This document shows positions 25,045 through 33,578 of a DNA stretch of 50,699 nucleotides, piece by piece (the stretch's first letter is position 1; each line of letters starts with the position of its first letter). The notes under the pieces were generated by a model. The model made no database searches and was not told where the DNA came from. It saw only the letters and a program-made list of their open reading frames with translations. The position numbers were made by a program, and so were the translations under genes. The DNA is from Bacteroidales bacterium (lineage in GTDB: Bacteria > Bacteroidota > Bacteroidia > Bacteroidales > FEN-979), in assembly GCA_023231065.1 (NCBI GenBank), contig JALNWE010000018.1:1-50699 (forward strand). Reading direction: 5' to 3'.

Positions 25045-25983
25045 TTAAAAATATAGAGCATGGAATTTGACTTCTCCAAGGGTATTTATTTCCAGCGCGG
25101 GAGCAGGGATTTTGACAAAGCTGAAGACCGTGAACAACCCCTTCAGGAATTTTGACCGGGTCCGGATCCTGGTCAGGTCAACATCAACCGAGAGAAAAAA
25201 CTTCCGGTACCGTTCCGGCTGCCCGTCAGGAGATCCGTCAGCCGTTGGAATATTGTTCAGGGCGCCTGTCATTCCTTCGGCGCCATAACCAATTGCAACG
25301 TTGATCCACCGCGGAAATTTACTTTTTTCAGGAAGAAAGGAAGATATATTTCCGGAAAGCCAGAATGTCATTCCGTTGTAGTCCTTTAACATCTTTTGGA
25401 TCAGATTATTGCCTAATAAATTGGGATTGGAGTCAGGATAATCAGTCGGATGATAACTGTATTTCATATTGAACCGTTGTTCATCCCAACCTAACTGCTG
25501 ACCAATGAACAAGGCGCATCCAAGGGTATTGGCAGTCAGGTCGCCGGGTGAAAATCCCCACCCGGAAGAAAAGCCATCTAAGATTTCAATGTTCAGCATG
25601 TAAGCAAACCCAAGGGCCCCACCCAACCAGATGGACTTTTTCCGGTCCATCCCTGACCACCGGTACGAAGAATAAGCAAGCCTGCTGAGATAATAAGAGG
25701 AGGTGAGATGTCCGAACTTATCAAGCTGCAACCACTCTGGATTATCGTTGAAAAAATGAAAAGTACTTTGCGGGTAATTTTTGTACCAGGCTATATATAG
25801 TCCTCCGAATGAAGCAAAATATAAAGTTCCCTGAACACATAAGACGCCGATCAACCTTCCTTTATCAATGGTGATGGAATCGTTCATAACCGAGTCCGCG
25901 CGAGGATCCTGTCCCGTCACCCGACAGGGGAAAAAAGACCATATCATGCTTATGATGAGCCCGATGATCAGCCGGTTTCCCAC
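25045..25983 (-). CDS. DUF2279 family exported or envelope protein
   Basis: A 312-residue protein with an N-terminal hydrophobic segment (GLIISMIWSFF, about 7-17) and motifs typical of DUF2279: DKFGHLTSSYYLSRLAY (about 92), GWDEQRFNMKYSYHPTDYP and NIEILDGFSSGWGFSPGDL. The family is often annotated as a predicted periplasmic lipoprotein, but I see no clean lipobox. The start is GTG at 25983, because no ATG lies upstream before the mltG stop and the next ATG would cut into the hydrophobic segment. It begins 2 bases after mltG ends. Its role is unknown, perhaps in the cell envelope. Confidence 0.78.
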   Translation of the reverse strand: MGNRLIIGLIISMIWSFFPCRVTGQDPRADSVMNDSITIDKGRLIGVLCVQGTLYFASFGGLYIAWYKNYPQSTFHFFNDNPEWLQLDKFGHLTSSYYLSRLAYSSYRWSGMDRKKSIWLGGALGFAYMLNIEILDGFSSGWGFSPGDLTANTLGCALFIGQQLGWDEQRFNMKYSYHPTDYPDSNPNLLGNNLIQKMLKDYNGMTFWLSGNISSFLPEKSKFPRWINVAIGYGAEGMTGALNNIPTADGSPDGQPERYRKFFLSVDVDLTRIRTRSKFLKGLFTVFSFVKIPAPALEINTLGEVKFHALYF

Positions 25984-25985
25984 GC

Positions 25986-27059
25986 TCAGCGCTTGATATT
26001 CAGTATGTCCAGGGCGTGCTGATATTTCCGGGCATTAAGGTTATGTTCCCCCAGGGTCCGGGCAAAAGAATGATAGCCCGAGAGATCCTCCCTCGCACAA
26101 AAATAAAGGAATTCATGATTTTCCGGCCTGAGCGCGGCGTCAACGGAAGCAATGGAAGGGATACAGATCGGTCCAGGTGGCAATCCCGTATGCAGGTATG
26201 TATTATAAGGCGAATTTATTTTCAGGTGAAAATTCAGGACCCTGCGGATGGAATAATCTTTCCAGGCAAAAATGATAGCCGGGTCAGCCTGAAGTGGGAT
26301 GTTATTCCTCAACCGGTTATAATAGACCCCTGCAATCCTTGGTTTTTCATCAATTTTATTGGTTTCCTTCTCGACAATAGAGGCCAGGGTTACAATTTCC
26401 GGAATGGTCATCTTTAATGAATCTGCCTTCCGCCGTCGTTCCCCGTTCCAGAATTTCCCGAATTCCCTTTCCATTCTCCTGAAAAGTCCATCACCTGAAG
26501 TGTTCCAATATAAATGGTATGTATCAGGAATAAAATAGATGAACAATGTAGGTTGCGTCAGGCCATACTTTTCTAAAAAGTGATCATCCCGGAATAATCG
26601 GATTAGTCTGGCTGAATCAATTTCCAGTGATTTTCCGATCCTTCCTGCCAATTCTTCGGGGGTCCTGAAATTCTGTATGATGATCCTTACCGCTTCTTGT
26701 CTGCCCGACCGCAGCAGATTGATTAACTCATTGTTGCGCATCCCATCGGCTATTTTATACCGGCCGGGTTTTACTTTCTCCGGATACTTTTTACGGTTGG
26801 CAAGCCATGTAAAAGCCTCAGGATGACGAATATGTGCTTTTGAAACCAATAAGTTCCGAACCGTGGAAAAATCAGATCCAGTGGGAATGCATAAATAAAC
26901 GGCTGATTCCCCCTTCAGGTCGGGCTGGGGGACCATCGCGTACCAGCTGATCCTGATGACGGCAAAAACGATAATCAACACAGTCAGGCCGGGGAGCAGG
27001 ATGCCGATCAGGTCGCCAAAAAGAAACCGCCTGGGATTGTTTTTATAGGAAGGGAACAT
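25986..27059 (-). CDS. mltG: Endolytic transglycosylase MltG (YceG-like)
   Basis: An inner-membrane-anchored lytic transglycosylase that cuts nascent peptidoglycan and is thought to end glycan strands. The 357-residue protein has one N-terminal membrane helix (GILLPGLTVLIIVFAVIRI), a LysM-like region (TVRNLLVSKAHI) and the catalytic YceG domain. The likely active-site Glu is in LASIVEKETNK, about residue 225. Conserved downstream segments are IAGVYYNRLRNNIPLQADPAI and TGLPPGPICIPS. It lies 15 bases after the GNAT gene and directly before the DUF2279 gene, forming an envelope-related cluster. Confidence 0.93.
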   Translation of the reverse strand: MFPSYKNNPRRFLFGDLIGILLPGLTVLIIVFAVIRISWYAMVPQPDLKGESAVYLCIPTGSDFSTVRNLLVSKAHIRHPEAFTWLANRKKYPEKVKPGRYKIADGMRNNELINLLRSGRQEAVRIIIQNFRTPEELAGRIGKSLEIDSARLIRLFRDDHFLEKYGLTQPTLFIYFIPDTYHLYWNTSGDGLFRRMEREFGKFWNGERRRKADSLKMTIPEIVTLASIVEKETNKIDEKPRIAGVYYNRLRNNIPLQADPAIIFAWKDYSIRRVLNFHLKINSPYNTYLHTGLPPGPICIPSIASVDAALRPENHEFLYFCAREDLSGYHSFARTLGEHNLNARKYQHALDILNIKR

Positions 27060-27074
27060 CTGATAATAGAGGGG

Positions 27075-27614
27075 TTAACTGATTAATTGAAATATCCATT
27101 CATCTTTCCACGAATTTCCTTCATTGATCCAATCCTTTTTAATTCCACACCGGTTAAAACCAGCTTTTTCAAATAACCGGAGGCTCGCTTCATTGTCAGG
27201 TGATATGTTGCAGTATAACTGATGAAGATGCAGGACATCAAATGAATACCGGATCAATAGTGTCAGCGCTTCATTAGCGAAACCTCTTTTTCTGTGCTCC
27301 TGCTGTATCAGGATCCCAATTCCAGCCCGCAGATGGACTGGGTCGAAATCAAAAAGATCGACAGCGCCAATGGTTTCCTGTGGGCCATCCGGTGGAGTAT
27401 GGTCGATCATCAACCGCAGCTGGTGGTCCGAAAAAAGATCGCCGGGAGTATTCATCACAAATGCCCGCAACCGGGATTTTGAGAACGGCACCAGCGTATT
27501 GCTCACCCTCCAGATCGATGTATCATTCTCCCACTCATACAGTAAATCGGCATCCTCCGGCTCCATGGCGCGTATGCGAAGGTTAAGGCCGGTTAAAAAA
27601 TTATGTTCCGTCAT
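27075..27614 (-). CDS. GNAT family N-acetyltransferase (RimJ/RimL/SpeG-like)
   Basis: An acetyl-CoA-dependent acetyltransferase of 179 residues. The N-terminus has LRIRAMEPEDADLLYEWEND. The CoA-binding region is GIGILIQQEHRKRGFANEALTLL, in which the R-K-R-G-F-A loop is the pyrophosphate-binding site. The C-terminal motif is NEASLRLFEKAGF with a tail ending WIFQLIS. The pattern fits the group that includes RimJ/RimL and SpeG-like enzymes; the acceptor (protein N-terminus, amine or small molecule) is not predictable. It lies 68 bases after dapF and 15 before mltG on the same strand. Confidence 0.88.
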   Translation of the reverse strand: MTEHNFLTGLNLRIRAMEPEDADLLYEWENDTSIWRVSNTLVPFSKSRLRAFVMNTPGDLFSDHQLRLMIDHTPPDGPQETIGAVDLFDFDPVHLRAGIGILIQQEHRKRGFANEALTLLIRYSFDVLHLHQLYCNISPDNEASLRLFEKAGFNRCGIKKDWINEGNSWKDEWIFQLIS

Positions 27615-27682
27615 GGAAAGTTGATCAGTATTGGATTACTGTTTGATTTTATTGCCCGGGTGAGGGTATCAGACATATTGTG

Positions 27683-28471
27683 CTATATAACGATTTCGCC
27701 TTCGAACACAAATGTGGCAGGACCTTCCAGCCAGATATCGGTGAAACATTGATCCAACCGGGAATAAGTGACCGTTAAAGGCCCTCCCCTTGTTTTGATA
27801 TGATAAGATCCGCCCTTATTATTCGATTGATAAGCTGCTGACAACGCAACGGCAGTGGCTCCTGTACCACATGACAATGTTTCGTTTTCGACGCCCCGTT
27901 CATAGGTACGGACAAAAATCCCGTCTTTTTGTATTTCTGCAAAGTCGATGTTGGCGCCACCCGGGGAAAACCGCGGATCATGACGAAGGGTTTTTCCGAT
28001 TGAAAAGACATCTACGTCATCTACGTTTTTGACAAACCTTACAAAATGAGGGGAACCGGTATCGATGAGAAGCCCGTCTTCAAATTGCCGGAAAATACAA
28101 GTGTCTTTCATTTTTAAACGGACAAGGATGGTATTTTTCCCGGGATTTCCGGTTTCAGCCAGATGATTGCCATCAATGGCGGAAAAGGCCATCTGGTCCC
28201 CCGCCAAGCCCAGGCTCCGGGCGAAAGCCGCCATACACCTTCCCCCGTTCCCGCACATCGTACTTTCGTTCCCATCGGCGTTGTAATAAGTCATGTGGAA
28301 ACGGTATCCCTCGTGAAGGGTAAGAAGCATTAACCCGTCGGCGCCAATACCAAAATGCCGGTCACACAGCATAGAAACTTCCCCTTGCACCGGCTGCCAG
28401 TGAAGTTCCCGGTTATCGATGATAATAAAATCATTGCCGGCGCCGTGATATTTCTTAAAAGGAATTTGCAT
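27683..28471 (-). CDS. dapF: Diaminopimelate epimerase
   Basis: It converts LL- to meso-diaminopimelate for lysine and peptidoglycan synthesis. The 262-residue, pyridoxal-independent racemase has the expected two active-site cysteines: C73 in CGNGGRC and C201 in SCGTGATAV. The N-terminal KYHGAGNDFIIIDN signature is also present. The frame can start at TTG 28483, but the ATG at 28471 (MQIPFKKYHG) is the usual N-terminus. A TAGCTTTG element at 28488-28495 would give a leader of about 10 bases. It is divergent from the barrel-protein gene. Confidence 0.95.
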   Translation of the reverse strand: MQIPFKKYHGAGNDFIIIDNRELHWQPVQGEVSMLCDRHFGIGADGLMLLTLHEGYRFHMTYYNADGNESTMCGNGGRCMAAFARSLGLAGDQMAFSAIDGNHLAETGNPGKNTILVRLKMKDTCIFRQFEDGLLIDTGSPHFVRFVKNVDDVDVFSIGKTLRHDPRFSPGGANIDFAEIQKDGIFVRTYERGVENETLSCGTGATAVALSAAYQSNNKGGSYHIKTRGGPLTVTYSRLDQCFTDIWLEGPATFVFEGEIVI

Positions 28472-28487
28472 ATCCTTATTCAAACTA

Positions 28488-28495
28488 CAAAGCTA
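28488..28495 (-). promoter_or_regulatory. Candidate -7 element TAGCTTTG for dapF
   Basis: The minus strand reads TAGCTTTG, 16 bases before the dapF ATG at 28471. It supports ATG over the TTG at 28483. The divergent partner element is 19 bases away at 28515-28522. Confidence 0.55.
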
Positions 28496-28514
28496 ATCAA
28501 AAGCAATTAATTTT

Positions 28515-28522
28515 TAATTTTG
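28515..28522 (+). promoter_or_regulatory. Candidate -7 element TAATTTTG abutting the barrel-protein start
   Basis: TAATTTTG ends 6 bases before the ATG at 28529, so transcription would begin at or next to the start codon. It overlaps the alternative TTG start at 28520, which makes that start unlikely. Confidence 0.5.
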
Positions 28523-28528
28523 CCTGTA

Positions 28529-29836
28529 ATGGTAAAAAGCGTTTTCATCTTATTTTTTCTTTTAGTTTCGTTGGGTTTTGTTATTGTTTCTGAATCGCAG
28601 GTTACGACAGGGCAGGCTTCCATTGATACTCTTTCTTCTGCTGCAAACTGTCCGCAAAAGGATATTTTAGACCTTCTCTTCAGGAAGAAAGTCATTGATC
28701 CGGAGATACATACCCCTAAAGCCAGTGTTATCATCCTGCCATTGATCGGTCTTTCCCCGTCAACTGGATTTCAGATCGGGGGCGGCGCTTCTTTCTCTTG
28801 GCAAATGAGGCGTAAGCCTGGGACTAAGTTATCGGCCGGAGTAGGCAGCCTCATGGTTACTTCTGAGAAACAACTGATCTTCCAGCTAAAGACCAATATG
28901 TACATGAACAGGAACCATTGGTTTGCCCAGACTGACTGGCGGGTTTATATTTATCGTGCACCTACTTATGGGTTGGGAACAGGTCCTGTTGAGAATATTC
29001 CTCTTGTGCCTGGCGATCCATCGGAGATCGCCAATGCTATCCGGTTCGACGGAAAATATCCCATGCAATTTAAATGGATAAAGTTTCATAATATTTTATC
29101 CCGCGCTATTCCGGGCCATCTTTTCCTGGGTTTGGGATATCATCTGGATTATCATTTTGATATTGTTGATATGGAATTGGTCACCGACAGCGCAAATTAT
29201 ACCCCAACGCCACATTATGCCTATTCGAGGCTTCATGGATTTGATAATACATCTTATCTGGCTTCAGGAATCAGTTTTAATTTTGTTTATGATACCCGTG
29301 ATAATCTTATCAATGCCTATAAAGGGATTTATGTCAATGTGAATTACCGCTACAATTCCAGCTGGCTTGGAAGTTCGCAGAATGGTTCCCAGTTATGGAC
29401 TGAATTCAGGACTTATGTGGGTTTATCGAAACGAGCGCCAAGACATTTACTTGCTTTCTGGGCCTATGGAAGTTTCCTGGTCAGCGGGAAAATACCTTAT
29501 CTGGATCTGATGTCTTGTGGTTTCGATCAGATGAATTCTTCCGGCCGGGGATATGAACAAGGAAGATGGCGGGGCGAAGATGTTGTATATGGCGAGATGG
29601 AATACAGGTTCCCGATATCGCGGTGTTCGGGAATTGTGGGAGGGGTACTCTTTGCCAATGTGATTACGGCATCGAACCATGATATGGACATCCCGTTGTT
29701 TGGTTATTTTAAACCGGGGGCCGGGTTCGGCGTCAGGATCATGCTGAGTAAACGTGACAGGACAAACCTGTTGATTGATTTTGGACTTGGACAACAATCG
29801 GATGGAATATATATTCAGGCACAGGAGATTTTCTGA
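28529..29836 (+). CDS. Outer-membrane beta-barrel protein of the surface-antigen (BamA/TamA barrel) type
   Basis: A 435-residue exported protein with an N-terminal signal peptide (VKSVFILFFLLVSLGFVIVS). The beta-barrel occupies most of the length, with alternating strands, SFNFVYDTRDN at about residues 249-259 and a C-terminal barrel strand with GLGQQSDGIYIQAQEIF. The YDTRDN segment is typical of bacterial surface antigen (D15) barrels. It lacks the multiple POTRA domains of BamA, so it is a stand-alone barrel of unknown cargo. The start at ATG 28529 is favoured over TTG 28520 by the promoter element at 28515-28522. It is divergent from dapF. Confidence 0.82.
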   Translation: MVKSVFILFFLLVSLGFVIVSESQVTTGQASIDTLSSAANCPQKDILDLLFRKKVIDPEIHTPKASVIILPLIGLSPSTGFQIGGGASFSWQMRRKPGTKLSAGVGSLMVTSEKQLIFQLKTNMYMNRNHWFAQTDWRVYIYRAPTYGLGTGPVENIPLVPGDPSEIANAIRFDGKYPMQFKWIKFHNILSRAIPGHLFLGLGYHLDYHFDIVDMELVTDSANYTPTPHYAYSRLHGFDNTSYLASGISFNFVYDTRDNLINAYKGIYVNVNYRYNSSWLGSSQNGSQLWTEFRTYVGLSKRAPRHLLAFWAYGSFLVSGKIPYLDLMSCGFDQMNSSGRGYEQGRWRGEDVVYGEMEYRFPISRCSGIVGGVLFANVITASNHDMDIPLFGYFKPGAGFGVRIMLSKRDRTNLLIDFGLGQQSDGIYIQAQEIF

Positions 29837-29918
29837 CTATTGGTCTGGGCCTGACGGCTTTCATCGGGATTTTACCGGTCTCTGTCGATTAACCCTTCCC
29901 ATCCCTTATAGATCGACC

Positions 29919-29926
29919 TACTTTTG
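29919..29926 (+). promoter_or_regulatory. Candidate -7 element TACTTTTG for the LiaF-LytS-LytTR operon
   Basis: TACTTTTG matches TAnnTTTG, 38 bases before the ATG at 29965, in the 128-base spacer after the barrel gene. No clear -33 element is seen. Confidence 0.45.
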
Positions 29927-29964
29927 TCGTATTGATTTTTTCACTACTTTTAAATTTTTATGAC

Positions 29965-30699
29965 ATGGGACCCCACGACGAAAAACCCTCTGAGAGCCGT
30001 TATATGATGAAGAAGTACGCTGTTGGTATTATCATTATAGCAGTCGGCGTAATATTGCTGCTTGTCAATACAGACATCCTGCCTTATCAGGTTAAACATA
30101 TCATTATTTCCTGGCAAATGCTGTTGATCACCATTGGAATTGTGAGTTTTTTCAGCAGCGAAAGCCGCATGCCGGGGACCATCCTTATCCTGATAGGTGG
30201 TTTTTTTCTCCTGCCCCGGATATTCGACCTTCCCTTCAATGCCATGCACATATTCTGGCCGCTTATCCTCATCGCCATAGGGGTACTCATCCTTTCGAAG
30301 AGAATGCCCCACCATCCCTGGCAAAAATCAATAAACACGCCCAATCAACCCCTGGAGGACGGATACATTCATGAAGAAAATATTTTCAGCGGTGGAAAAC
30401 GACGCATTATGCACCAGGTCTTCCGTGGAGGTCACATCAGTTGTGTTTTCGGAGGATCCGAACTTGACCTGACCCAGGCTACCCTGGCCGAAGGCGTCAA
30501 TGAACTGGAGGTTAACGCCATTTTCGGTGGCGTTACCCTTATTGTCCCATCTGACTGGAAGATTCAGTTGAAAATGACCTCCATACTGGGAGGTTTTGAT
30601 GATAAGCGGGCTTATGTTAAAGAGAGCCCCGACCCTTCCCGTTTACTGCTCATTAAAGGGAGCGCTATTTTTGGCGGAGGGGAGATAAAAAGTTATTGA
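29965..30699 (+). CDS. LiaF-like membrane protein (DUF5668 / LiaF C-terminal domain)
   Basis: A 244-residue protein with four hydrophobic segments (about residues 15-125) and a cytoplasmic or periplasmic C-terminal beta-helix-like domain. This contains repeats such as SCVFGGSELDLTQA, NAIFGGVTLIVPSDWK and SILGGFDDKRA, typical of LiaF/YvqF relatives that sense cell-wall damage. The ATG at 29965 (MGPHDEKPS) is preferred; a later MMKKYAVG at 30004 would also fit. It is followed 18 bases later by a LytS-like kinase and then a LytTR regulator, so it is likely the modulator of that two-component pair. Confidence 0.83.
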   Translation: MGPHDEKPSESRYMMKKYAVGIIIIAVGVILLLVNTDILPYQVKHIIISWQMLLITIGIVSFFSSESRMPGTILILIGGFFLLPRIFDLPFNAMHIFWPLILIAIGVLILSKRMPHHPWQKSINTPNQPLEDGYIHEENIFSGGKRRIMHQVFRGGHISCVFGGSELDLTQATLAEGVNELEVNAIFGGVTLIVPSDWKIQLKMTSILGGFDDKRAYVKESPDPSRLLLIKGSAIFGGGEIKSY

Positions 30700-30717
30700 T
30701 CTTATATATCCTGATAA

Positions 30718-31788
30718 ATGAGGCATCCCGTTTTTATCAATAAAAAATCCGTTTCCGTTTATTTTGGTTTGTGGGCTCTCATCGCGGGAGCCCACTTTTT
30801 CGTGTTTTATTTTTTTTATGATTTTACCCTTGAAATTGCATTGGCCGATAGCTTTGCTTTCAACTTCCTGTTTTGTTTGATTGGTATTTCATTATGGTAT
30901 ATCGTCCGCTACTCCATCCCGGATAAAACCAATTTCTGGAATGTTATTTTTAACCATTTCACCTATCTCGCTTTAATGCTTGTTGTATGGATCGGGCTTC
31001 CCTTTACCTTGCTCAACTATCTTTTTGGAGCTTTTAAACCTTACCACGATTTTTTACTGATTTCCATCCCTTACCGGTTGTTTAGTGGAATATTATATTA
31101 TACCACGATCGGGATGATATATTATCTCCTTATTTATTATAGGAACCTCCAGGAAAAAGTCCAGACAGAGTCAAGGTTGCGTGAAGTGCTGAAAGAAACC
31201 GAATTAAATATGCTGAAATCGCAGATCAATCCTCACTTTTTATTCAACAGTTTGAATTCGATCAGTTCCCTGACCATTACCAATCCTGAAAAAGCCAGGG
31301 ATATGGTCATAAAACTCTCCGATTTTTTACGGTATTCGGTTTCGACCAATTCCAAACGGTTCGCAACACTTGAAAATGAGCTTACCAACATCCAGCGTTA
31401 CCTTGAAATCGAGAAGGTCAGGTTTGGAGACAAACTTCAGTTCTCCTTCAATATTGAAGGAACCTGTAAAGATCATAAAATTCCCCTCATGTTATTGCAA
31501 CCTTTGGTTGAAAATGCGATTAAACATGGAGTGTATGAAAGTACCGAACAGGTTACCATTGAAATGAAATGCAAATTTTCCGGCGGGTTCCTTGAGATTA
31601 CCGTTGAAAATGATTTTGACCCGAATGCCCATCCCCGTAAAGGGACAGGACTTGGGCTAAATAATATAAGAGAACGGTTAAGGCTTCTTTATAAAACAGA
31701 TAAACTTCTTAAAACTTCTGTTGTCGGAACAAAATTTTTTGTATTTTTAAGCCTTCCAAATCTCGAATCCACTGAACCTAAAGCCTGA
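30718..31788 (+). CDS. LytS/YehU-type sensor histidine kinase
   Basis: A membrane-bound kinase of 356 residues. The N-terminal 140 residues form about four membrane helices with short loops and no large sensory domain. The kinase region has the HisKA_7-type motif SQINPHFLFNSLNSI with the phospho-accepting His at about residue 172, the N-box QPLVENAIKHG (about 259) and the G-box GTGLGLNNIRERL (about 308). It ends 3 bases before the LytTR regulator start, so they are one unit. With little extracytoplasmic mass, it may receive its signal from the preceding LiaF-like protein. Confidence 0.93.
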   Translation: MRHPVFINKKSVSVYFGLWALIAGAHFFVFYFFYDFTLEIALADSFAFNFLFCLIGISLWYIVRYSIPDKTNFWNVIFNHFTYLALMLVVWIGLPFTLLNYLFGAFKPYHDFLLISIPYRLFSGILYYTTIGMIYYLLIYYRNLQEKVQTESRLREVLKETELNMLKSQINPHFLFNSLNSISSLTITNPEKARDMVIKLSDFLRYSVSTNSKRFATLENELTNIQRYLEIEKVRFGDKLQFSFNIEGTCKDHKIPLMLLQPLVENAIKHGVYESTEQVTIEMKCKFSGGFLEITVENDFDPNAHPRKGTGLGLNNIRERLRLLYKTDKLLKTSVVGTKFFVFLSLPNLESTEPKA

Positions 31789-31791
31789 TCT

Positions 31792-32544
31792 ATGACTTTA
31801 CGCGCTATTCTTGTTGATGACGAACAGCCCGCCCGTGATGTACTCAGACATTACCTGAAAAGTTTCCCGGAAATTGAGATCGCCGGTGAATTTTCGGATG
31901 GGTTCAGCGGGTTGAAAGCTATTCAGGAACTCAAGCCTGATCTGGTTTTTCTGGATGTACAGATGCCCAAACTCACCGGACTTGAGCTGCTGGAAATCCT
32001 GGACCACCCACCCCTGATCATCTTCAGCACCGCCTATGATCAATATGCCATCAAGGCTTTTGAAATGAATGCCATAGATTACCTGCTAAAACCCTATTCT
32101 AAAGAAAGGTTTTCACAGGCTATCAATAAAGCGTTAACCCAACATCAGGGGGGGAGTTTAAACTCTTCCGCAAACGTGGAAAACCTGGTCAAATCGCTGG
32201 ATGAAAACCCTGAGTACCTTCAACGGATAGCAGTTAAATCGCGACATAAAGTGAGTGTGGTCCCGGTAGAAGATATCCTCTATCTGGAAGCGGAGGGCGA
32301 TTATGTGATGATCCATACCAAAGAGGCCAAGCATCTCAAGGAAAAGACGATGAAATATTTTGAATCGCACCTTGATCCTTCCCAGTATATACGTATCCAT
32401 AGGTCTTACATCGTTAATGCAAAATTTATTGACAGAATTGAGTACTATGATAAAGAGACTTATTCTGTTTTATTGAAAAGCGGAGCAAAATTACGGGCCA
32501 GTACCAGTGGATACAAATTGCTGAAGCAGATACTGAATATGTAA
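31792..32544 (+). CDS. LytTR family response regulator
   Basis: A DNA-binding regulator of 250 residues. The receiver domain (1-120) has the acidic pair VDDE, phospho-acceptor Asp55 in FLDVQMPK and the switch Lys in YLLKPYSKERF. The LytTR domain (about 145-250) has YLEAEGDYVMIHT and IRIHRSYIVNAKFI. It forms a cognate pair with the upstream kinase. Targets are probably envelope genes, perhaps including the operon itself and the barrel gene 70 bases downstream. No LytTR binding repeats were recognised by eye. Confidence 0.94.
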   Translation: MTLRAILVDDEQPARDVLRHYLKSFPEIEIAGEFSDGFSGLKAIQELKPDLVFLDVQMPKLTGLELLEILDHPPLIIFSTAYDQYAIKAFEMNAIDYLLKPYSKERFSQAINKALTQHQGGSLNSSANVENLVKSLDENPEYLQRIAVKSRHKVSVVPVEDILYLEAEGDYVMIHTKEAKHLKEKTMKYFESHLDPSQYIRIHRSYIVNAKFIDRIEYYDKETYSVLLKSGAKLRASTSGYKLLKQILNM

Positions 32545-32613
32545 AATATTTAAAGCAAGGGAATATTTTTATTAATTTTATAGCCAAATATTAACTGACA
32601 AAACCGTATCACT

Positions 32614-33498
32614 ATGAAAAAAAATCTACTTCTTGCCCTTCTCGGTTTATTCCTGATAAGCGCGGCACAAGCACAGAACACGGAAGCGAAATATATGAAT
32701 CCCGATCAAAGTAACCAACAGATCGGCCTTCCTGTCCCAAACCAGTTTTATGTGCGCCTCGGTGTGGGATTATCTGGCGGGACCACTTCCAATCTTGACA
32801 TGCTGTATAAATATACGAACGATGGCAACAAAGAAACCGTCGAAGTAGTACCAGTCGATCTTGGTTCAGGGTTTACCGGTTCCGTTGCATTTGGTTACAT
32901 GGTTAAAAAGTACCTGGGATTTGAATTAACTGTATCCCAGTCACTTGGTTTTCCAAACTTTGGGGACTCAATTATGAGATTTCCGGGGGGCTATAATATT
33001 ACAGGCCGGATATTAGGAAATGTACTGAGCGTAACACCGTCCGTTTTAATTACTGCCGGACTTAGTAAAGTAAATCCCTATGCGCGTTTTGGAATGGTCA
33101 TTGGCGTTGTGCCCACAATGTACGGAAAACTGGAAGCGACCCAGGCAACAAATCCCCCCAATGATATTGTTTTAATCAGGAAATATTATGGTGGTGTTGC
33201 ATTGGGGTTTTCTGCCGCCCTGGGAGTCGATTTTAATATCAGTAAAATTATCAGCCTTTATGCTGAAGCAACCTTTCAGGGTTTAACCTGGTCGCCGTTC
33301 TATAGTAAGATCACCAAATATACCATTAACGGAACTGACCATCTGGGCGATCTGACAACCTTCGAAAAAGAAACTGAATATTATTCAAAACTGGATATAA
33401 ACGCTTACGTTTCCCCGGATGTGCCCAAAAAAGAGCTACGGAAGACCTATCCTTTCGATAATGCAGGTGTGACGCTGGGTGTCCGCTTTAAATTTTAA
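32614..33498 (+). CDS. Outer-membrane beta-barrel protein of unknown function
   Basis: The 294-residue exported protein starts with a clear signal peptide (MKKNLLLALLGLFLISAAQA). Its mature part alternates short beta strands with polar loops, ending in a barrel-like strand AGVTLGVRFKF. The pattern (FYVRLGVGLSGG, VAFGYMVKKYLGFELTVSQ, PYARFGMVIG) matches OmpW/OmpA-barrel-like proteins common in Bacteroidota. No enzymatic motif is visible. It begins 70 bases after the LytTR regulator, with no TAnnTTTG element seen, so it may share that transcript. Confidence 0.8.
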   Translation: MKKNLLLALLGLFLISAAQAQNTEAKYMNPDQSNQQIGLPVPNQFYVRLGVGLSGGTTSNLDMLYKYTNDGNKETVEVVPVDLGSGFTGSVAFGYMVKKYLGFELTVSQSLGFPNFGDSIMRFPGGYNITGRILGNVLSVTPSVLITAGLSKVNPYARFGMVIGVVPTMYGKLEATQATNPPNDIVLIRKYYGGVALGFSAALGVDFNISKIISLYAEATFQGLTWSPFYSKITKYTINGTDHLGDLTTFEKETEYYSKLDINAYVSPDVPKKELRKTYPFDNAGVTLGVRFKF

Positions 33499-33578
33499 TT
33501 TCCTGATATCGGGTGGGCAACCCGGTATTATACTTGTAAACTGATTTGCAGAAGACACAGCTTCATACTTTATTCCGG

